Shown: positions 30,413 through 39,526, counted from the first letter of the stretch. The stretch: 39,935 nt of DNA from Thermoflexus hugenholtzii JAD2 (GCA_945877855.1 CAMDWA010000022.1:1-39935), one strand, 5' to 3'. Numbers and translations: made by a program. Notes: a model not told the origin generated them from the sequence alone.

Positions 30413-32413
30413 ATGTTAAAAACGCATCATCTTTATTATTTTGCTCGCCCACTTGCACTGCGGCGTAACCAAGGGGCATGGTTAGGGCAACTTGGCATCG
30501 CTTGGGTTTCGTTATTGTGCCTAATATCGTTATTAGCGCGTATCCCAATTGCAAACGCTGGCAACCCCTTTTCAGCCGACCTTCATGTTGGTAACCTCTT
30601 TGTTTTGGGCTTGGTGTTTTACCATGTGCTGTTTGATGTTGGCGCAACGTTGAGTATGGTGGGCTTTGTGTTTTTGGCACGCTTGTTTCTAGGACCAACT
30701 TATGGTCAAGTTTATCTTGGCCAATGGTGGGGTATCGTTACGCCATTGTTGCTCCTCGGCATACTAAACGGCCCGATATTTGTTCGGGCGATGCGTGTGC
30801 CGTTCCCCACAGATTCAGGGCTAACCAGATTATTAAAAGCGCTGCACGATTGTGTCTGCGCCAGTGTGCATACGGCGTTGTTTGTTTTGCTCGACCGTCA
30901 TTATCGCCCTGAGCTAAAGGCGAACCTATACGCCGAGGCGCGTCGCCAACGTTTTCGGCGCGAGCGTCTGCGCTGGCGCAATTGGGGCGAAACGGCTGAA
31001 TGTAACCCGCAGGTGGCGTTTTTGCCCGAAACATTGGCCGATCTTATCGAGATTGTGGCCGAAGCGCGGGCAAGTAAACGGCGGGTGCGAGTGGCAGCTA
31101 CGGGCCATTCTTGGCCGGCGCTTGCCACGACACCTGACCTGTTAATCATCACACACCGGTTGGATAAGGTGACGGTCAACCTTGACAATACGCAGCAACC
31201 ATTACTTGTTGCCGAAGCTGGGGCGACCAACCAACAAATCAATGATGTACTTGAACAGCATGGCCTCGCCTTGCCATTTAATGTTGTGCTCGAAAGTGTG
31301 CGGATTGGTGGCTTGGTGGCTACGGGCAGTCATGGCTCAGGCTGGGAAACGCCAACATTATCGGATTTGGTAGAAGCCATTGAGGTTGTGAACGCGGCAG
31401 GCGAGGTGGTGTGTTATCGCGCCGCGACGCATGGCCCAGAGATCATGAACGCAGTGCGGTTGAGTTTGGGGCTTTTTGGGGTTATTTACCGCGTGCATTT
31501 GCGGGTGTTACCCAATTATCGGGTTGAGCAACACGACATACGCCTGTCTTTAGATGAGATGCATCGCCAGATTGCCGATTTTGTGCCGCGTCATGAGGCG
31601 GTTGATCTCTATTACTGGCCTTATCAAAAAGTAGTAACGGTTCGGGCGTGGGATCGCACAGACGCACCACGAACCGCTGTGACACGCAAAACATGGTCAC
31701 GCCGATTTTCACATGCCGCGTTTGCGGTTTTTCATGGCTGGGAACATGCGATTATGCGCCATTGGCCAAAGACAACGCCCGCGATTACCAATTTTAATTA
31801 CCGCTGGTTTCCGCATCACCATCGGGTGACCGATGTGATGGAGGCGATTCATTGGCGTAATGCAATTGAAATGTTGAAGGTGTCGTGTATTGAATTTGCA
31901 TTTCAATTGGATGCGGATTTTGCGACATTTCATCAGGCATGGCGCGATGCGATTGAAGTCATAGAGGCTTATGCCGCCCAAGGGCGCTATCCTTTTAACA
32001 TGACGCTCAATGCGCGTTTTATTCATTCAAGTGATTGTCTTTTGGCGCCAGCATCTCGGTCAGGGCATACCTGTTATATCGAGATTCTTAGCAGCACTCC
32101 CACCCCTTATTGGCAAGAATTTGCATCGGCCATTGCGTTGCGCTGGATGAAGCTGCCCAGAGCACGCCCCCATTGGGCCAAAGAGTGGGAGTTTATTCCC
32201 GAGATCGAGGCCTTTATTGGTCAGGCTTATGGCGATCAATTACAGCAATTTTTAAAGGTGCATGACGCACTGGGGGTTGACCCTGAGCATATGTTTTCAA
32301 ATGATTTACTTGATCGCGTGATATTTGCTAATCCTGCCTTACAGGCATCACAACAGCACAGCACAAATTGCCAACTTTCGACCTCTAAATTATCGCAAGG
32401 GGTTTCAGGGTGA
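30413..32413 (+). CDS. Sugar-1,4-lactone oxidase-like FAD protein with N-terminal membrane domain
   Basis: The 666-residue protein begins with about 165 residues holding three or four hydrophobic segments (GIAWVSLLCLISLLARI, VGNLFVLGLVFYHVLFDV, IVTPLLLLGIL). A VAO/PCMH-type FAD-binding domain follows, with the flavin-loop ATGHSWPAL (His expected to carry covalent FAD) and RIGGLVATGSHGSG, and then a D-arabinono-1,4-lactone-oxidase C-terminal domain with RPHWAKEWEF, the HWxK motif of aldonolactone oxidases. It is probably a membrane-anchored flavoenzyme oxidising a sugar lactone or polyol. The following gene is a soluble paralogue starting in a 4-bp overlap (GTGA). The last ~20 residues are Ser/Gln-rich and unlike the family. 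Substrate unknown. Confidence 0.8.
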   Translation: MLKTHHLYYFARPLALRRNQGAWLGQLGIAWVSLLCLISLLARIPIANAGNPFSADLHVGNLFVLGLVFYHVLFDVGATLSMVGFVFLARLFLGPTYGQVYLGQWWGIVTPLLLLGILNGPIFVRAMRVPFPTDSGLTRLLKALHDCVCASVHTALFVLLDRHYRPELKANLYAEARRQRFRRERLRWRNWGETAECNPQVAFLPETLADLIEIVAEARASKRRVRVAATGHSWPALATTPDLLIITHRLDKVTVNLDNTQQPLLVAEAGATNQQINDVLEQHGLALPFNVVLESVRIGGLVATGSHGSGWETPTLSDLVEAIEVVNAAGEVVCYRAATHGPEIMNAVRLSLGLFGVIYRVHLRVLPNYRVEQHDIRLSLDEMHRQIADFVPRHEAVDLYYWPYQKVVTVRAWDRTDAPRTAVTRKTWSRRFSHAAFAVFHGWEHAIMRHWPKTTPAITNFNYRWFPHHHRVTDVMEAIHWRNAIEMLKVSCIEFAFQLDADFATFHQAWRDAIEVIEAYAAQGRYPFNMTLNARFIHSSDCLLAPASRSGHTCYIEILSSTPTPYWQEFASAIALRWMKLPRARPHWAKEWEFIPEIEAFIGQAYGDQLQQFLKVHDALGVDPEHMFSNDLLDRVIFANPALQASQQHSTNCQLSTSKLSQGVSG

Positions 32414-33801
32414 GTATTCCCTTTCGCGCAAATTATCACTGGCACAATCACGGCAAAAATTTATCGAGCACTGTAGCGCGTTATTATGAGCCAACATCGG
32501 TTGCAGAAATCCAGCAAATTGTCAAAGAAGCGCGTCAAAATGGCCGAAAAGTGCGCGTTGTGGGCGATAGTCACTCGTGGAGTCCGCTTGCGGTGACAAA
32601 AGACGATTTGATTAGCACGCGACGTTTAAATAAAATTCTCAATGTGAGTATCAACCCACCCCGCATTACGGTTGAGCCGGGCGTAACAGTGGGCGAAACA
32701 TTGCGAGCCTTTGTCAAACATGGCGTGTGTTTACCGATGAATGTTGACCTGCCGACCATCACCATTGGCGGGGCGGTCGCGGTTGGGGCCAATGGTTTTT
32801 CTAAAAAGTGGGGAACCTATGCCGAGTTTGTCGAAGAAGTCGAATTAGTGACAGGCGCGGGCGAACTTCGCACAGTGAATAAGTGGCGCGACGGTGATCT
32901 TTGGCGGGCGGTTGCATGTAGCTTGGGGTTGTTCGGTATCTTTACCAAGATCACGTTATCACTTCAACCGGCGTTTAATGTGCGCGTGACCAACCATAAA
33001 ATAGAGATGCGGCAGGCAATCGACGAGGTCGCCCAAACCTTCGAGGCCCATGATTATGCGCAATATTTCTGGTTTCCGTTCAACCGTGAGATCACGCTTC
33101 AGACCTCGGATGTGACCGACGAAGCGGTTACATGGCGCAATAGTCATCAAAGATGGAAAAACGTGAATGGCTGGCTAGAGACAGGCGCTACGCATCTGGT
33201 CAAACCCTTGCTTGGGTGGTTTCCACAAATTACCCCTCATTTTGCACGATTTGCGAGCAATAGTATGAAGGCCGAAACGCATATTATGGCGCAATCTGAC
33301 AATATGCTTTTGGGGCGATGGATCAATTACATGGTACCGAGTTTAAATGCTTCGGTCAGTTTTCCGCCCGGCCCCGCGTGCAAAAGGGTGAAAGAAGCGT
33401 GGCATATTGCCGTTGACCTCATTGATGCCGAGGCAAAAGCAGGCAAATACCCCGTGAATCTGGCGATGAATATGCGCTTGTTTGGCAAATCTACGGCTTG
33501 GCTACATTGTATTGCGAATGGCGACAACGAGACAACGTGCAATATCCAAATCACCAGCTTTGCCAATAAGCATTGGGAGGCATTTAAAAATTGTTTGATG
33601 GAACGTTGGCTGGCGATTCCCGGGGCGCGGCCCCATTGGGCCAAGCAATATCAAGACTTACCGCAAATCGCCAACACATTACGGGCGGTTTATGGTGAAA
33701 ACCTTGAGGCTTTTCTGCGCATCCGGCAAGCCGAAGGGGTTGACCCCGACAATATTTTTGTTAATCCTTTTTTAGAGGCGTTGTTTTTTAGTTGTCAATA
33801 G
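32410..33801 (+). CDS. Sugar-1,4-lactone oxidase-like FAD protein (soluble paralogue)
   Basis: The 463-residue protein starts with GTG, overlapping the preceding stop by four bases. It has the FAD-binding loop VVGDSHSWSPL (His for covalent flavin), the stretch PTITIGGAVAVGANGFSKKW and the C-terminal motif RPHWAKQY of D-arabinono-1,4-lactone/L-gulonolactone oxidases, close to the standard length of such enzymes. It lacks the membrane domain of its upstream neighbour. The pair looks like a tandem duplication in which one copy gained or kept a membrane anchor. Direct sequence identity appears modest, so the duplication is old or the substrates differ. Confidence 0.85.
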   Translation: MSIPFRANYHWHNHGKNLSSTVARYYEPTSVAEIQQIVKEARQNGRKVRVVGDSHSWSPLAVTKDDLISTRRLNKILNVSINPPRITVEPGVTVGETLRAFVKHGVCLPMNVDLPTITIGGAVAVGANGFSKKWGTYAEFVEEVELVTGAGELRTVNKWRDGDLWRAVACSLGLFGIFTKITLSLQPAFNVRVTNHKIEMRQAIDEVAQTFEAHDYAQYFWFPFNREITLQTSDVTDEAVTWRNSHQRWKNVNGWLETGATHLVKPLLGWFPQITPHFARFASNSMKAETHIMAQSDNMLLGRWINYMVPSLNASVSFPPGPACKRVKEAWHIAVDLIDAEAKAGKYPVNLAMNMRLFGKSTAWLHCIANGDNETTCNIQITSFANKHWEAFKNCLMERWLAIPGARPHWAKQYQDLPQIANTLRAVYGENLEAFLRIRQAEGVDPDNIFVNPFLEALFFSCQ

Positions 33802-33828
33802 GGGCAAGTCTGTAACTCGCTCCCCTAC

Positions 33829-33974
33829 TAAGAGTTAGTATAAAAACTATTTTCATCAACACAAAAATCTCTCACAAAGCCCTCAAAGAACACAAAAAAA
33901 GTTTTTTATAGACCCTTTGTGTTCTCCGTGAGCTTCGTGAGAGACAAATTGCAGCGTTTTTATACAACTTCTAA
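33829..33974 (-). repeat. MITE-like element A, copy 2 (inverted)
   Basis: Read on the minus strand this begins TTAGAAGTTGTATAAAAACG, continues CTGCAATTTGTCTCTCACGA, and ends CTTTGTGAGAGATTTTTGTG, then ATACTAACTCTTA. It is clearly homologous along its full ~146 bp to 13561-13707 but in the opposite orientation. It ends in the stop codon of the convergent gene at 33971. A small hairpin (GGGGCAAGTCTGTAACTCGCTCCCC) at 33801-33825 precedes it. Confidence 0.85.
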
Positions 33975-35071
33975 TAATCGTAAATATGCTCCAACGTCAC
34001 CCCGCGTTGCGCCAATTCGGCCAAAGCAATGTGCAATGAGGCCACCGGCACTTGAATGGCGACGCGCTTGCGTTGGGGCTGGGTCAGCACATCAACCGCA
34101 AACAGCCCACGCCCAACCGATAGATCATAGCGCCAAGCCTGCGACGCAAATGCAGTGAGCAAAATTTCGTCATTGCCCGCAATTTCGACAAAACGCAGCC
34201 CAGCCTTGGTGAGGCGCGGCACAACAAGCGTAAATTGTTCGTAACGGGTGATGCTGACGAGGGTGCGGGTTGCGTCGATGGCCTTGACGAAACGCACATC
34301 AGGTTCGCGTTTCAACATTTCATCATTCAGACCTTCGACAATGGCGAAAATGCTGAGGTCTTCGGGCGCATACACCCCTTGTGTGCCTTGCTTGATCAGT
34401 CCGGCGTAAATCGATTTGACCCCATATTCAACACTTAAGGCGAGTTTGCGCTCCCATTTGCGAATGGGGTTTGTGCCCCACAAATTGGTTTGCGCCCATA
34501 ACCCGTCTAATTTTTGGCGAAATGGAAATTCATACCAAGGGATTGTATGAATAAAGGTTCCGTATTCTTTGGCGACATCACGCGCATAAATTTCTTCTTC
34601 GGTTGGAATAGTGCTAAATAATTCGGTGACGCGCCCAACTGAGCCTTCATATAAGCCGCGCAACAGGGTTTCAAGGCTAAAACTGCTGCTGGTGACATAA
34701 TTGCTGAGGTGATAGCCACTGTTGAATGGGTATTGGGCGCGGGTGACTTTGCATACACCACCATAAATACCCCATACTTGGCCCACTGCCTGAAAATAAG
34801 GAAATTCGCTCGGACGATGATCAACTAAAAACGCCGCATATTCATCGGCGTTATAAACGATATACCATTCTGGGTAAGTAAGATACGTTTGGTCTTCGCT
34901 ACGCGCATAGTTGGCGGTAATATTTGGCGCAATGACAGACGCAGGTTGCGCCGTGAGCGTGCCAAATGGATAGCACGACAGGCCAATAAATAGGGCGGGC
35001 ATCAGCAAGAGCAATAACAATGCCGCTACCCCCAGCCCAATCCAGCGCAACCAGTAAATAAAACGGGTCAT
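33971..35071 (-). CDS. Membrane-anchored protein of unknown function
   Basis: I do not recognise the 366-residue product. It has one strong N-terminal membrane segment (WIGLGVAALLLLLLMPALFI, residues ~10-32), then a mainly soluble, likely extracytoplasmic domain with QTYLTYPEWYIVYNADEY, FSTIPTEEEIYARDVAKEY and GLNDEMLKREPDVRFVKAI. The C-terminal ~80 residues alternate strand-like segments ending RGVTLEHIYDY. I chose ATG 35071; it lies four bases after the stop of the upstream small membrane protein gene, so the two form an operon. The stop codon overlaps the end of MITE-like element A. Confidence 0.7.
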   Translation of the reverse strand: MTRFIYWLRWIGLGVAALLLLLLMPALFIGLSCYPFGTLTAQPASVIAPNITANYARSEDQTYLTYPEWYIVYNADEYAAFLVDHRPSEFPYFQAVGQVWGIYGGVCKVTRAQYPFNSGYHLSNYVTSSSFSLETLLRGLYEGSVGRVTELFSTIPTEEEIYARDVAKEYGTFIHTIPWYEFPFRQKLDGLWAQTNLWGTNPIRKWERKLALSVEYGVKSIYAGLIKQGTQGVYAPEDLSIFAIVEGLNDEMLKREPDVRFVKAIDATRTLVSITRYEQFTLVVPRLTKAGLRFVEIAGNDEILLTAFASQAWRYDLSVGRGLFAVDVLTQPQRKRVAIQVPVASLHIALAELAQRGVTLEHIYDY

Positions 35072-35075
35072 GGCT

Positions 35076-35489
35076 TTAAGGTTGGGCGATTTTGGGGCGA
35101 AACATAAAACCAACCCATACGGCTAACCCACCAATGATGAGGTGTGGAATATTTCCCGGTAGGTTGCCCAAAATATCACGTGAGGTTACACCAAACAAAA
35201 ATAAGCCGCCGTCTAAAATAGCTTGTCCAAATAGTAGTCCTAGAATACCATCGAGAAAATAAACGCTGCCAAAAAGCCGAAAATAAAACCGCGAGGCCCA
35301 TTCTGAGCGCCACGCGGCAAATGCGGCCCAAATAGCCGACCCAAGATGCAAAATATCATCTTTTAATTCGATACGAAATAGGCCAAATAAATTGCCGTCT
35401 TTATCGGTAAACCCGGGGATATAACCAAGTGCAACCACGCCCAAAAATAATGCGGTGTAGTCCCAAGCCCATTTGCGAAATGTATTCAT
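35076..35489 (-). CDS. Small membrane protein (DUF4383-like)
   Basis: The 137-residue product has about four hydrophobic segments (YTALFLGVVALGYIP, LHLGSAIWAAFAAW, FGSVYFLDGILGLLFG, LIIGGLAVWVGFMF). The phrase 'FRLFGSVYFLDGILGLLFG' resembles DUF4383 membrane proteins. Function unknown. I chose ATG 35489 (MNTFRKWAWDY); a 13-residue longer start is possible. It precedes the unknown membrane-anchored gene with a 4-base gap. Confidence 0.65.
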   Translation of the reverse strand: MNTFRKWAWDYTALFLGVVALGYIPGFTDKDGNLFGLFRIELKDDILHLGSAIWAAFAAWRSEWASRFYFRLFGSVYFLDGILGLLFGQAILDGGLFLFGVTSRDILGNLPGNIPHLIIGGLAVWVGFMFRPKIAQP

Positions 35490-35551
35490 AAAAATAATGA
35501 AAATAGAATTTTGGTATCTTACAGCCAAAGATTATAGTTGTTGCAAGTTGC

Positions 35552-35633
35552 TTTAACTTGCTAATATCACATGAGCAAATGTGAACACGTTTACGGCAAT
35601 TCCCCTTTATTAATGTGACATTGTCAAATTAAC
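35552..35633. repeat. Small palindromic element, ~82 bp
   Basis: The left end TTTAACTTGCTAATATCACA is mirrored inversely by the right end TAATGTGACATTGTCAAATTAA with several mismatches. Related ends occur at 8667-8677 and 8766-8787. It lies between divergent genes, just upstream of the FlgD-like lipoprotein. Confidence 0.5.
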
Positions 35634-35697
35634 CGAGAAGTTGATGATTATTGTAGCGGTGGGTTGGGTTGATGTTACGATTAAGCCCTTGGTCTTT

Positions 35698-36975
35698 ATG
35701 AAAAGCAAATTTTGGTCGAGCATGATGTCTCGCGGGGTAATTAGGGTATTGGGGCTTGGGATATCGTGTGGCCTAATCGCTTGCGCCGGCAATAGCCAAC
35801 CGTTAAGCAATGTCACCGTAACCCCAGCCCAAATTTCACCCAATGCCGATGGCAAAGAAGATATTGCACGCATTAGTTATAAGGTAAATGTGCCGACACG
35901 GGTCTCGATTTATTTGACCGATGCGGCTGGCAACCGTTATGATTTGCGCCGCGATGAAGCGCGTAACCCCAGCCCACAGGCCTATGAATTTTTATTTAGC
36001 GGGGTGGCAGGCGGCAAATTGTTGCCAAATGGCGATTACACTTGGCATGTCGATGGCGATGGACAAGCCCTAAACGGGCCGCTGAAAATTACCGATGTCA
36101 ATACGCCATTCCCCGAAATCAAAGATTTCACGGTTTCGACCAATGTCTTTTCGCCCAATCGCGATGCCATTGATGACCGTGTTTATATTAATTTATATTT
36201 GACCCAACGCGCCAATTTAAATGTGTTTGTCGAGGGCGCGAACGGTTATCGCTATGAAGTGCCGCGACGCGAGGGCAACATAGTGCGGGCCGTGACCGAC
36301 AACGATACCCGACAGATTGTGCCCGGGCGTTACCAATTTGACTTTGATGGCGGTATCGACCTTGGGGCCGACCCACCCGAAGATGGCAATTATGTGCTGG
36401 TGGCGCAATCCGAAGATCAGATCGGGCAACGCCATGTGCTGACCGCGCCGATTACGGTGCGTGACAGTGGGCGACCGGTGGCCGAAATTGTCACCCAGCC
36501 CAGCAGCGGCAATGGGGTCGATTGGTCGCAAAAGGGGCCATCGACCAAATTTGTGTTGAGCGATACCTTGTATTTCACCACGACCGTGCGCAATATCGGC
36601 AAAGTGCCCATTCGCACGGCTGGCCCATTTGATGGCAACGATTGTTATGCCATGAACGACAATTGGTATACCAAGGGCTTTAAAGAAGAGCCGGGCGTGT
36701 GGCGCATCGGCATCAATTTTGAAAGCAATGCCGGAGCCGATCACCCTTGGCGCTGGGCGGTTGGCAGCAAAGACCAACTCGATGTGGTGATGAGCAATGG
36801 TCAGCCACTGTATTATCTTGGTGTTGGCAAACAAGTCGAAGTGCGTGGCTGTATCAAACTCACCAAAATCCCCGCTCGCAACCCGTTTTACGTCTGGGCT
36901 TCGCTCATTCAAGAAGAAGTTGAGATCGTAAATCGCAGCGTCACCCCCTTGCAAATTGAATTAATCGAGAAATGA
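35698..36975 (+). CDS. Lipoprotein with FlgD-like Ig domains
   Basis: The 425-residue protein (from ATG 35698; a TTG at 35641 gives 19 more residues) has a lipoprotein signal with lipobox GLIAC-AG near residue 31 and then Ig-like repeats. Two carry the FlgD-type opening: ISPNADGKEDIARISYKV and FSPNRDAIDDRVYINLYL, each followed by 'V.VY/FV...G' strands and 'PGRYQFDFDG' turns. The C-terminal ~150 residues form a separate domain with TVRNIGKVPIRTAGPFDGND and HPWRWAVG. It is expected on the outer face of the membrane. Role unknown; the following genes encode a dolichol-phosphate-mannose-type transferase and oxidoreductases. Confidence 0.75.
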   Translation: MKSKFWSSMMSRGVIRVLGLGISCGLIACAGNSQPLSNVTVTPAQISPNADGKEDIARISYKVNVPTRVSIYLTDAAGNRYDLRRDEARNPSPQAYEFLFSGVAGGKLLPNGDYTWHVDGDGQALNGPLKITDVNTPFPEIKDFTVSTNVFSPNRDAIDDRVYINLYLTQRANLNVFVEGANGYRYEVPRREGNIVRAVTDNDTRQIVPGRYQFDFDGGIDLGADPPEDGNYVLVAQSEDQIGQRHVLTAPITVRDSGRPVAEIVTQPSSGNGVDWSQKGPSTKFVLSDTLYFTTTVRNIGKVPIRTAGPFDGNDCYAMNDNWYTKGFKEEPGVWRIGINFESNAGADHPWRWAVGSKDQLDVVMSNGQPLYYLGVGKQVEVRGCIKLTKIPARNPFYVWASLIQEEVEIVNRSVTPLQIELIEK

Positions 36976-37068
36976 GTGGAAAGTGCAAAGTGGAAAGTAA
37001 AAAGTGCAAAGTTGTAGATACTTTCCACTTTCCACTTTCCACTTTCCACTTTCCACTTTCCACTTTCC
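36974..37068. repeat. Palindromic heptanucleotide array (GTGGAAA/GTGCAAA), copy 2
   Basis: GTGGAAAGTGCAAAGTGG... (36974-37012) is followed after eight bases by six near-perfect inverse units of CTTTCCA from 37021 to 37068. The array begins at the stop codon of the lipoprotein gene and ends two bases before the GT2 start codon, so it forms the whole intergenic spacer. Confidence 0.9.
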
Positions 37069-37070
37069 CA

Positions 37071-37802
37071 ATGCTTACTGTCGTATTGCCAACTTACAAC
37101 GAAGCCGATAACATTGAGCTGATGCTGCCAGCATTGCTGGCGCTGAATGATATTTTGCCGCATCAGATTCACGTTTGTGTGGTTGATGACAACTCACCCG
37201 ATGGCACAGGGGCGCGGGCTGACGCATGGGCGGCCCGTGATCAGCGTGTGCAAGTGGTGCATCGGGCGGGTAAATTGGGCTTGGGCACAGCTTATATTGC
37301 TGGGTTTCATCATGCTTTGGCGAATGGGGCTGAGGGCGTTCTGACGATGGACTGTGATTTTTCGCATCACCCGCGTTACATTCCGGCCATGATCGCCAAA
37401 TTTGCCGAAGCTGATTTGGTAATCGGCTCACGTTATGTGCAGGGCGGCGGTGTGCGTTTCCCATTGCGCCGCAAATTGCTCAGTGCCACCGCCAACAGCA
37501 TTGCGCGGGTGGCCTTGGGCGTAAAAGCCCACGACTGCACCGCCGGTTTTAGGCTTTACCGCGCCGAGGTGCTGCGCGATATTCCGCTTGAGCAAATATT
37601 TTCAAACGGCTACTCGTTTCTCACCGAAATGATTTGGCTGGTGCAACGGGCGGGTTGGCGCATCGCCGAAGTGCCGATTTTTTTTGAAGATCGGTTGCAC
37701 GGCAGTTCAAAAATATCATCACGCGAAATTTTTAAGGCCATGTATACAGTGGCGCGTTTGGGTGCCCGCAGAATACTTTCAACCTCATTATTTCATGCCT
37801 AA
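37071..37802 (+). CDS. GT2 polyprenol-phosphate mannosyltransferase (DPM1-like)
   Basis: The 243-residue protein is a compact GT-A enzyme of the dolichol-phosphate mannose synthase type without a C-terminal membrane domain. It has TVVLPTYNEADNIELMLPAL, VVDDNSPDGTGARAD, the DxD motif in LTMDCDFSHHP, GSRYVQGGGV and DCTAGFRLYRAEVL. It would charge polyprenyl phosphate with a sugar at the cytoplasmic membrane face, for use by GT39/PMT-type enzymes like the partial one at the left edge. The start is ATG 37071, where family similarity begins; the longer frame upstream is only translated heptamer repeat. No ribosome binding site is present because the repeat fills the leader. Confidence 0.9.
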   Translation: MLTVVLPTYNEADNIELMLPALLALNDILPHQIHVCVVDDNSPDGTGARADAWAARDQRVQVVHRAGKLGLGTAYIAGFHHALANGAEGVLTMDCDFSHHPRYIPAMIAKFAEADLVIGSRYVQGGGVRFPLRRKLLSATANSIARVALGVKAHDCTAGFRLYRAEVLRDIPLEQIFSNGYSFLTEMIWLVQRAGWRIAEVPIFFEDRLHGSSKISSREIFKAMYTVARLGARRILSTSLFHA

Positions 37803-37826
37803 AGTTTTTAGATATAATTTATCCAC

Positions 37827-38606
37827 ATGCAACAAGCATCACAATTATTGGCTGGGCAACATGCGGTGATTACGGGCGCGGGGCGAGGGATTGGCGCTGC
37901 CATTGCCAATGCGCTGGCCCAACATGGGGCGCGGCTAACCCTAATGGGACGTGATGAGTTGCGATTGCAGCATAAAGTGGCCGAATTGGGCAACAATAGT
38001 GCCTGTGCCGTTGCTGTTGATGTGACTCAGACTGAATCGGTGGTGGGCGCGTTTGCCAAAGCGCGGGCGGCCTTTGGGCCGGTCACCATTTTGATCAACA
38101 ACGCCGGTAACGCTGAAAGTGCGCCCATTCATAAAACCGAGCTGAGGCTGTGGGAGCGCATGTTGGCGGTGAACCTAACCGGCACATTTTTGTGCACCCA
38201 ACAAGTGGTAACAGAAATGAGCAAACGCGGCTGGGGGCGGGTTGTCAATATTGCCAGCACGGCGGGTTTGATTGGGTATGCTTACGTTAGCGCTTATTGC
38301 GCCGCCAAACATGGGGTGATTGGTTTCACACGATCGTTGGCGCTTGAGTTGGCGCTCAAAGGGGTGACAGTCAATGCAGTTTGCCCGGGGTATACCGATA
38401 CCGATTTGGTGGCTGATTCGGTGCAAAATATTGTCGCCAAAACGGGGCGTAGCGCCGAGCAAGCCATTGCCGAGCTGGTAAAAGGCAACCCCCAAAAACG
38501 CCTGATTAAACCCGATGAGGTCGCCAACGCGGTTGCATGGCTGTGTTTGCCCGGCTCAGAATCGATCACTGGGCAAGCCATCGCGGTGGCTGGGGGCGAG
38601 GTTTGA
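37827..38606 (+). CDS. Short-chain dehydrogenase/reductase
   Basis: The 259-residue protein is a classical SDR: cofactor motif TGAGRGIG (~16-23), NNAG (~91), catalytic Ser in NIASTAG (~141), YCAAK (Tyr/Lys ~154-158) and CPGYTDTDL. It most resembles 3-oxoacyl-ACP reductase/3-hydroxyacyl-CoA dehydrogenase-like members, with NAD(P)H as cofactor. The substrate cannot be told from sequence. A TATAAT box (37813-37818) lies eight bases before the ATG, so the gene probably has its own promoter with a very short leader. It is followed by a heptamer array and a Gfo/Idh/MocA gene. Confidence 0.9.
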   Translation: MQQASQLLAGQHAVITGAGRGIGAAIANALAQHGARLTLMGRDELRLQHKVAELGNNSACAVAVDVTQTESVVGAFAKARAAFGPVTILINNAGNAESAPIHKTELRLWERMLAVNLTGTFLCTQQVVTEMSKRGWGRVVNIASTAGLIGYAYVSAYCAAKHGVIGFTRSLALELALKGVTVNAVCPGYTDTDLVADSVQNIVAKTGRSAEQAIAELVKGNPQKRLIKPDEVANAVAWLCLPGSESITGQAIAVAGGEV

Positions 38607-38607
38607 G

Positions 38608-38690
38608 TCGAAAGTGAAAAGTAGAAAGTGCAAAGTGGCAAGTGGCAAGTTTTAATTACTTTGCACTTTTTACTTTCCACTTTCTACTAT
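38608..38690. repeat. Palindromic heptanucleotide array (GTGCAAA family), copy 3
   Basis: Units such as GTGAAAA, GTAGAAA, GTGCAAA and GTGGCAA (38608-38650) are followed by inverse units TTTGCACTTTTTACTTTCCA, then CTTTCTACT, to 38687. The array fills the space between two genes. Its right end runs into TATAAA (38688-38693), which lies five bases before the next ATG and could serve as a -10 box. Confidence 0.85.
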
Positions 38691-38698
38691 AAAAAAAC

Positions 38699-39502
38699 AT
38701 GTCAAAAAAACTAAAAGTTGCTGTGATTGGGGTGGGCGGCATCGCCAAAACACATATGCCCGGTTGGGCGGCATCACCTGATGCTGAGGTTGTAGCGGGG
38801 GCCGATGTGGCTGCAAATGCTTTGCAAGAATGGGGCAAAACAAATGGCGTGACGCGCTTATTTGCCGACCCTTACGATGCCATTCATGACCCAGAAATTG
38901 ATGTTATAGATATTTGTGTGCCGAATATGTTTCACGCGCCGCTAGCGATTGCGGCTTTGGATGCCGGTAAACATGTGTTGTGCGAAAAGCCCTTGGCCCC
39001 AACCCCATCTGATATTCGCAATATGATTGCGGCGCGGGATCGTAGCGGCAAGATGTTGATGACAGCCCAGCATTTTCGCTTTGCAGGGGTATCGCGGGCC
39101 ATGAAGCGCGAAATTGATTTGGGGGTGTTGGGGGATATTTACCACGCTCGTAGTTGGATGTTGCGGCGTAATGCCATGATCCCGACCGTCGGATTTACGA
39201 AGAATTCGCTCAGTGGCGGCGGCCCATGTATTGATATTGGTGTTCATGCGCTCGATTTGACCTTGTGGCTGATGGGCAACCCCAAGCCAGTGGCGGTGAC
39301 AGGCACGGCAAAAAATATGTTGAGCCATAAGCCGGGGCAATTTAGCATTTGGCGGTCTGGCCCGATGCCCCCGCCCGAAGATTTTGATGTCGAAGACTTT
39401 GCGGCGGCGTTTGTGCGCTTTGAAAATGGCGCAACCTTGGTGCTAGAAGTGAGCTGGTTTTTGCATCACGATACCATGGGCGAAGATATGCAAATCTGGT
39501 AG
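38699..39502 (+). pseudogene. Gfo/Idh/MocA-family oxidoreductase, apparently truncated at the C-terminus
   Basis: The 267-residue frame has the Rossmann start VAVIGVGGIAKTHMPGW, the conserved HVLCEKPLAPT (EKP Lys near residue 99), and the dimerisation/catalytic region GGGPCIDIGVHALDLTLWLM with Asp and His of the active site. Most family members run to 330-390 residues. Here the last family-like strand (EVSWFLHHDTMGEDMQIW) is cut by TAG, and the following DNA is a different, lower-GC gene pair on the other strand. The N-terminal NAD(P) domain and most of the second domain are intact, so a short active form cannot be excluded. I infer truncation by insertion or deletion at about 39500. Confidence 0.7.
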
Positions 39503-39526
39503 ACACAACAATAGCGAGTTTTAGGA

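Noticed and set aside
36972-37070. N-terminal 33-residue extension of the GT2 protein
   Set aside because: It is translated heptamer repeat; family similarity starts exactly at ATG 37071.
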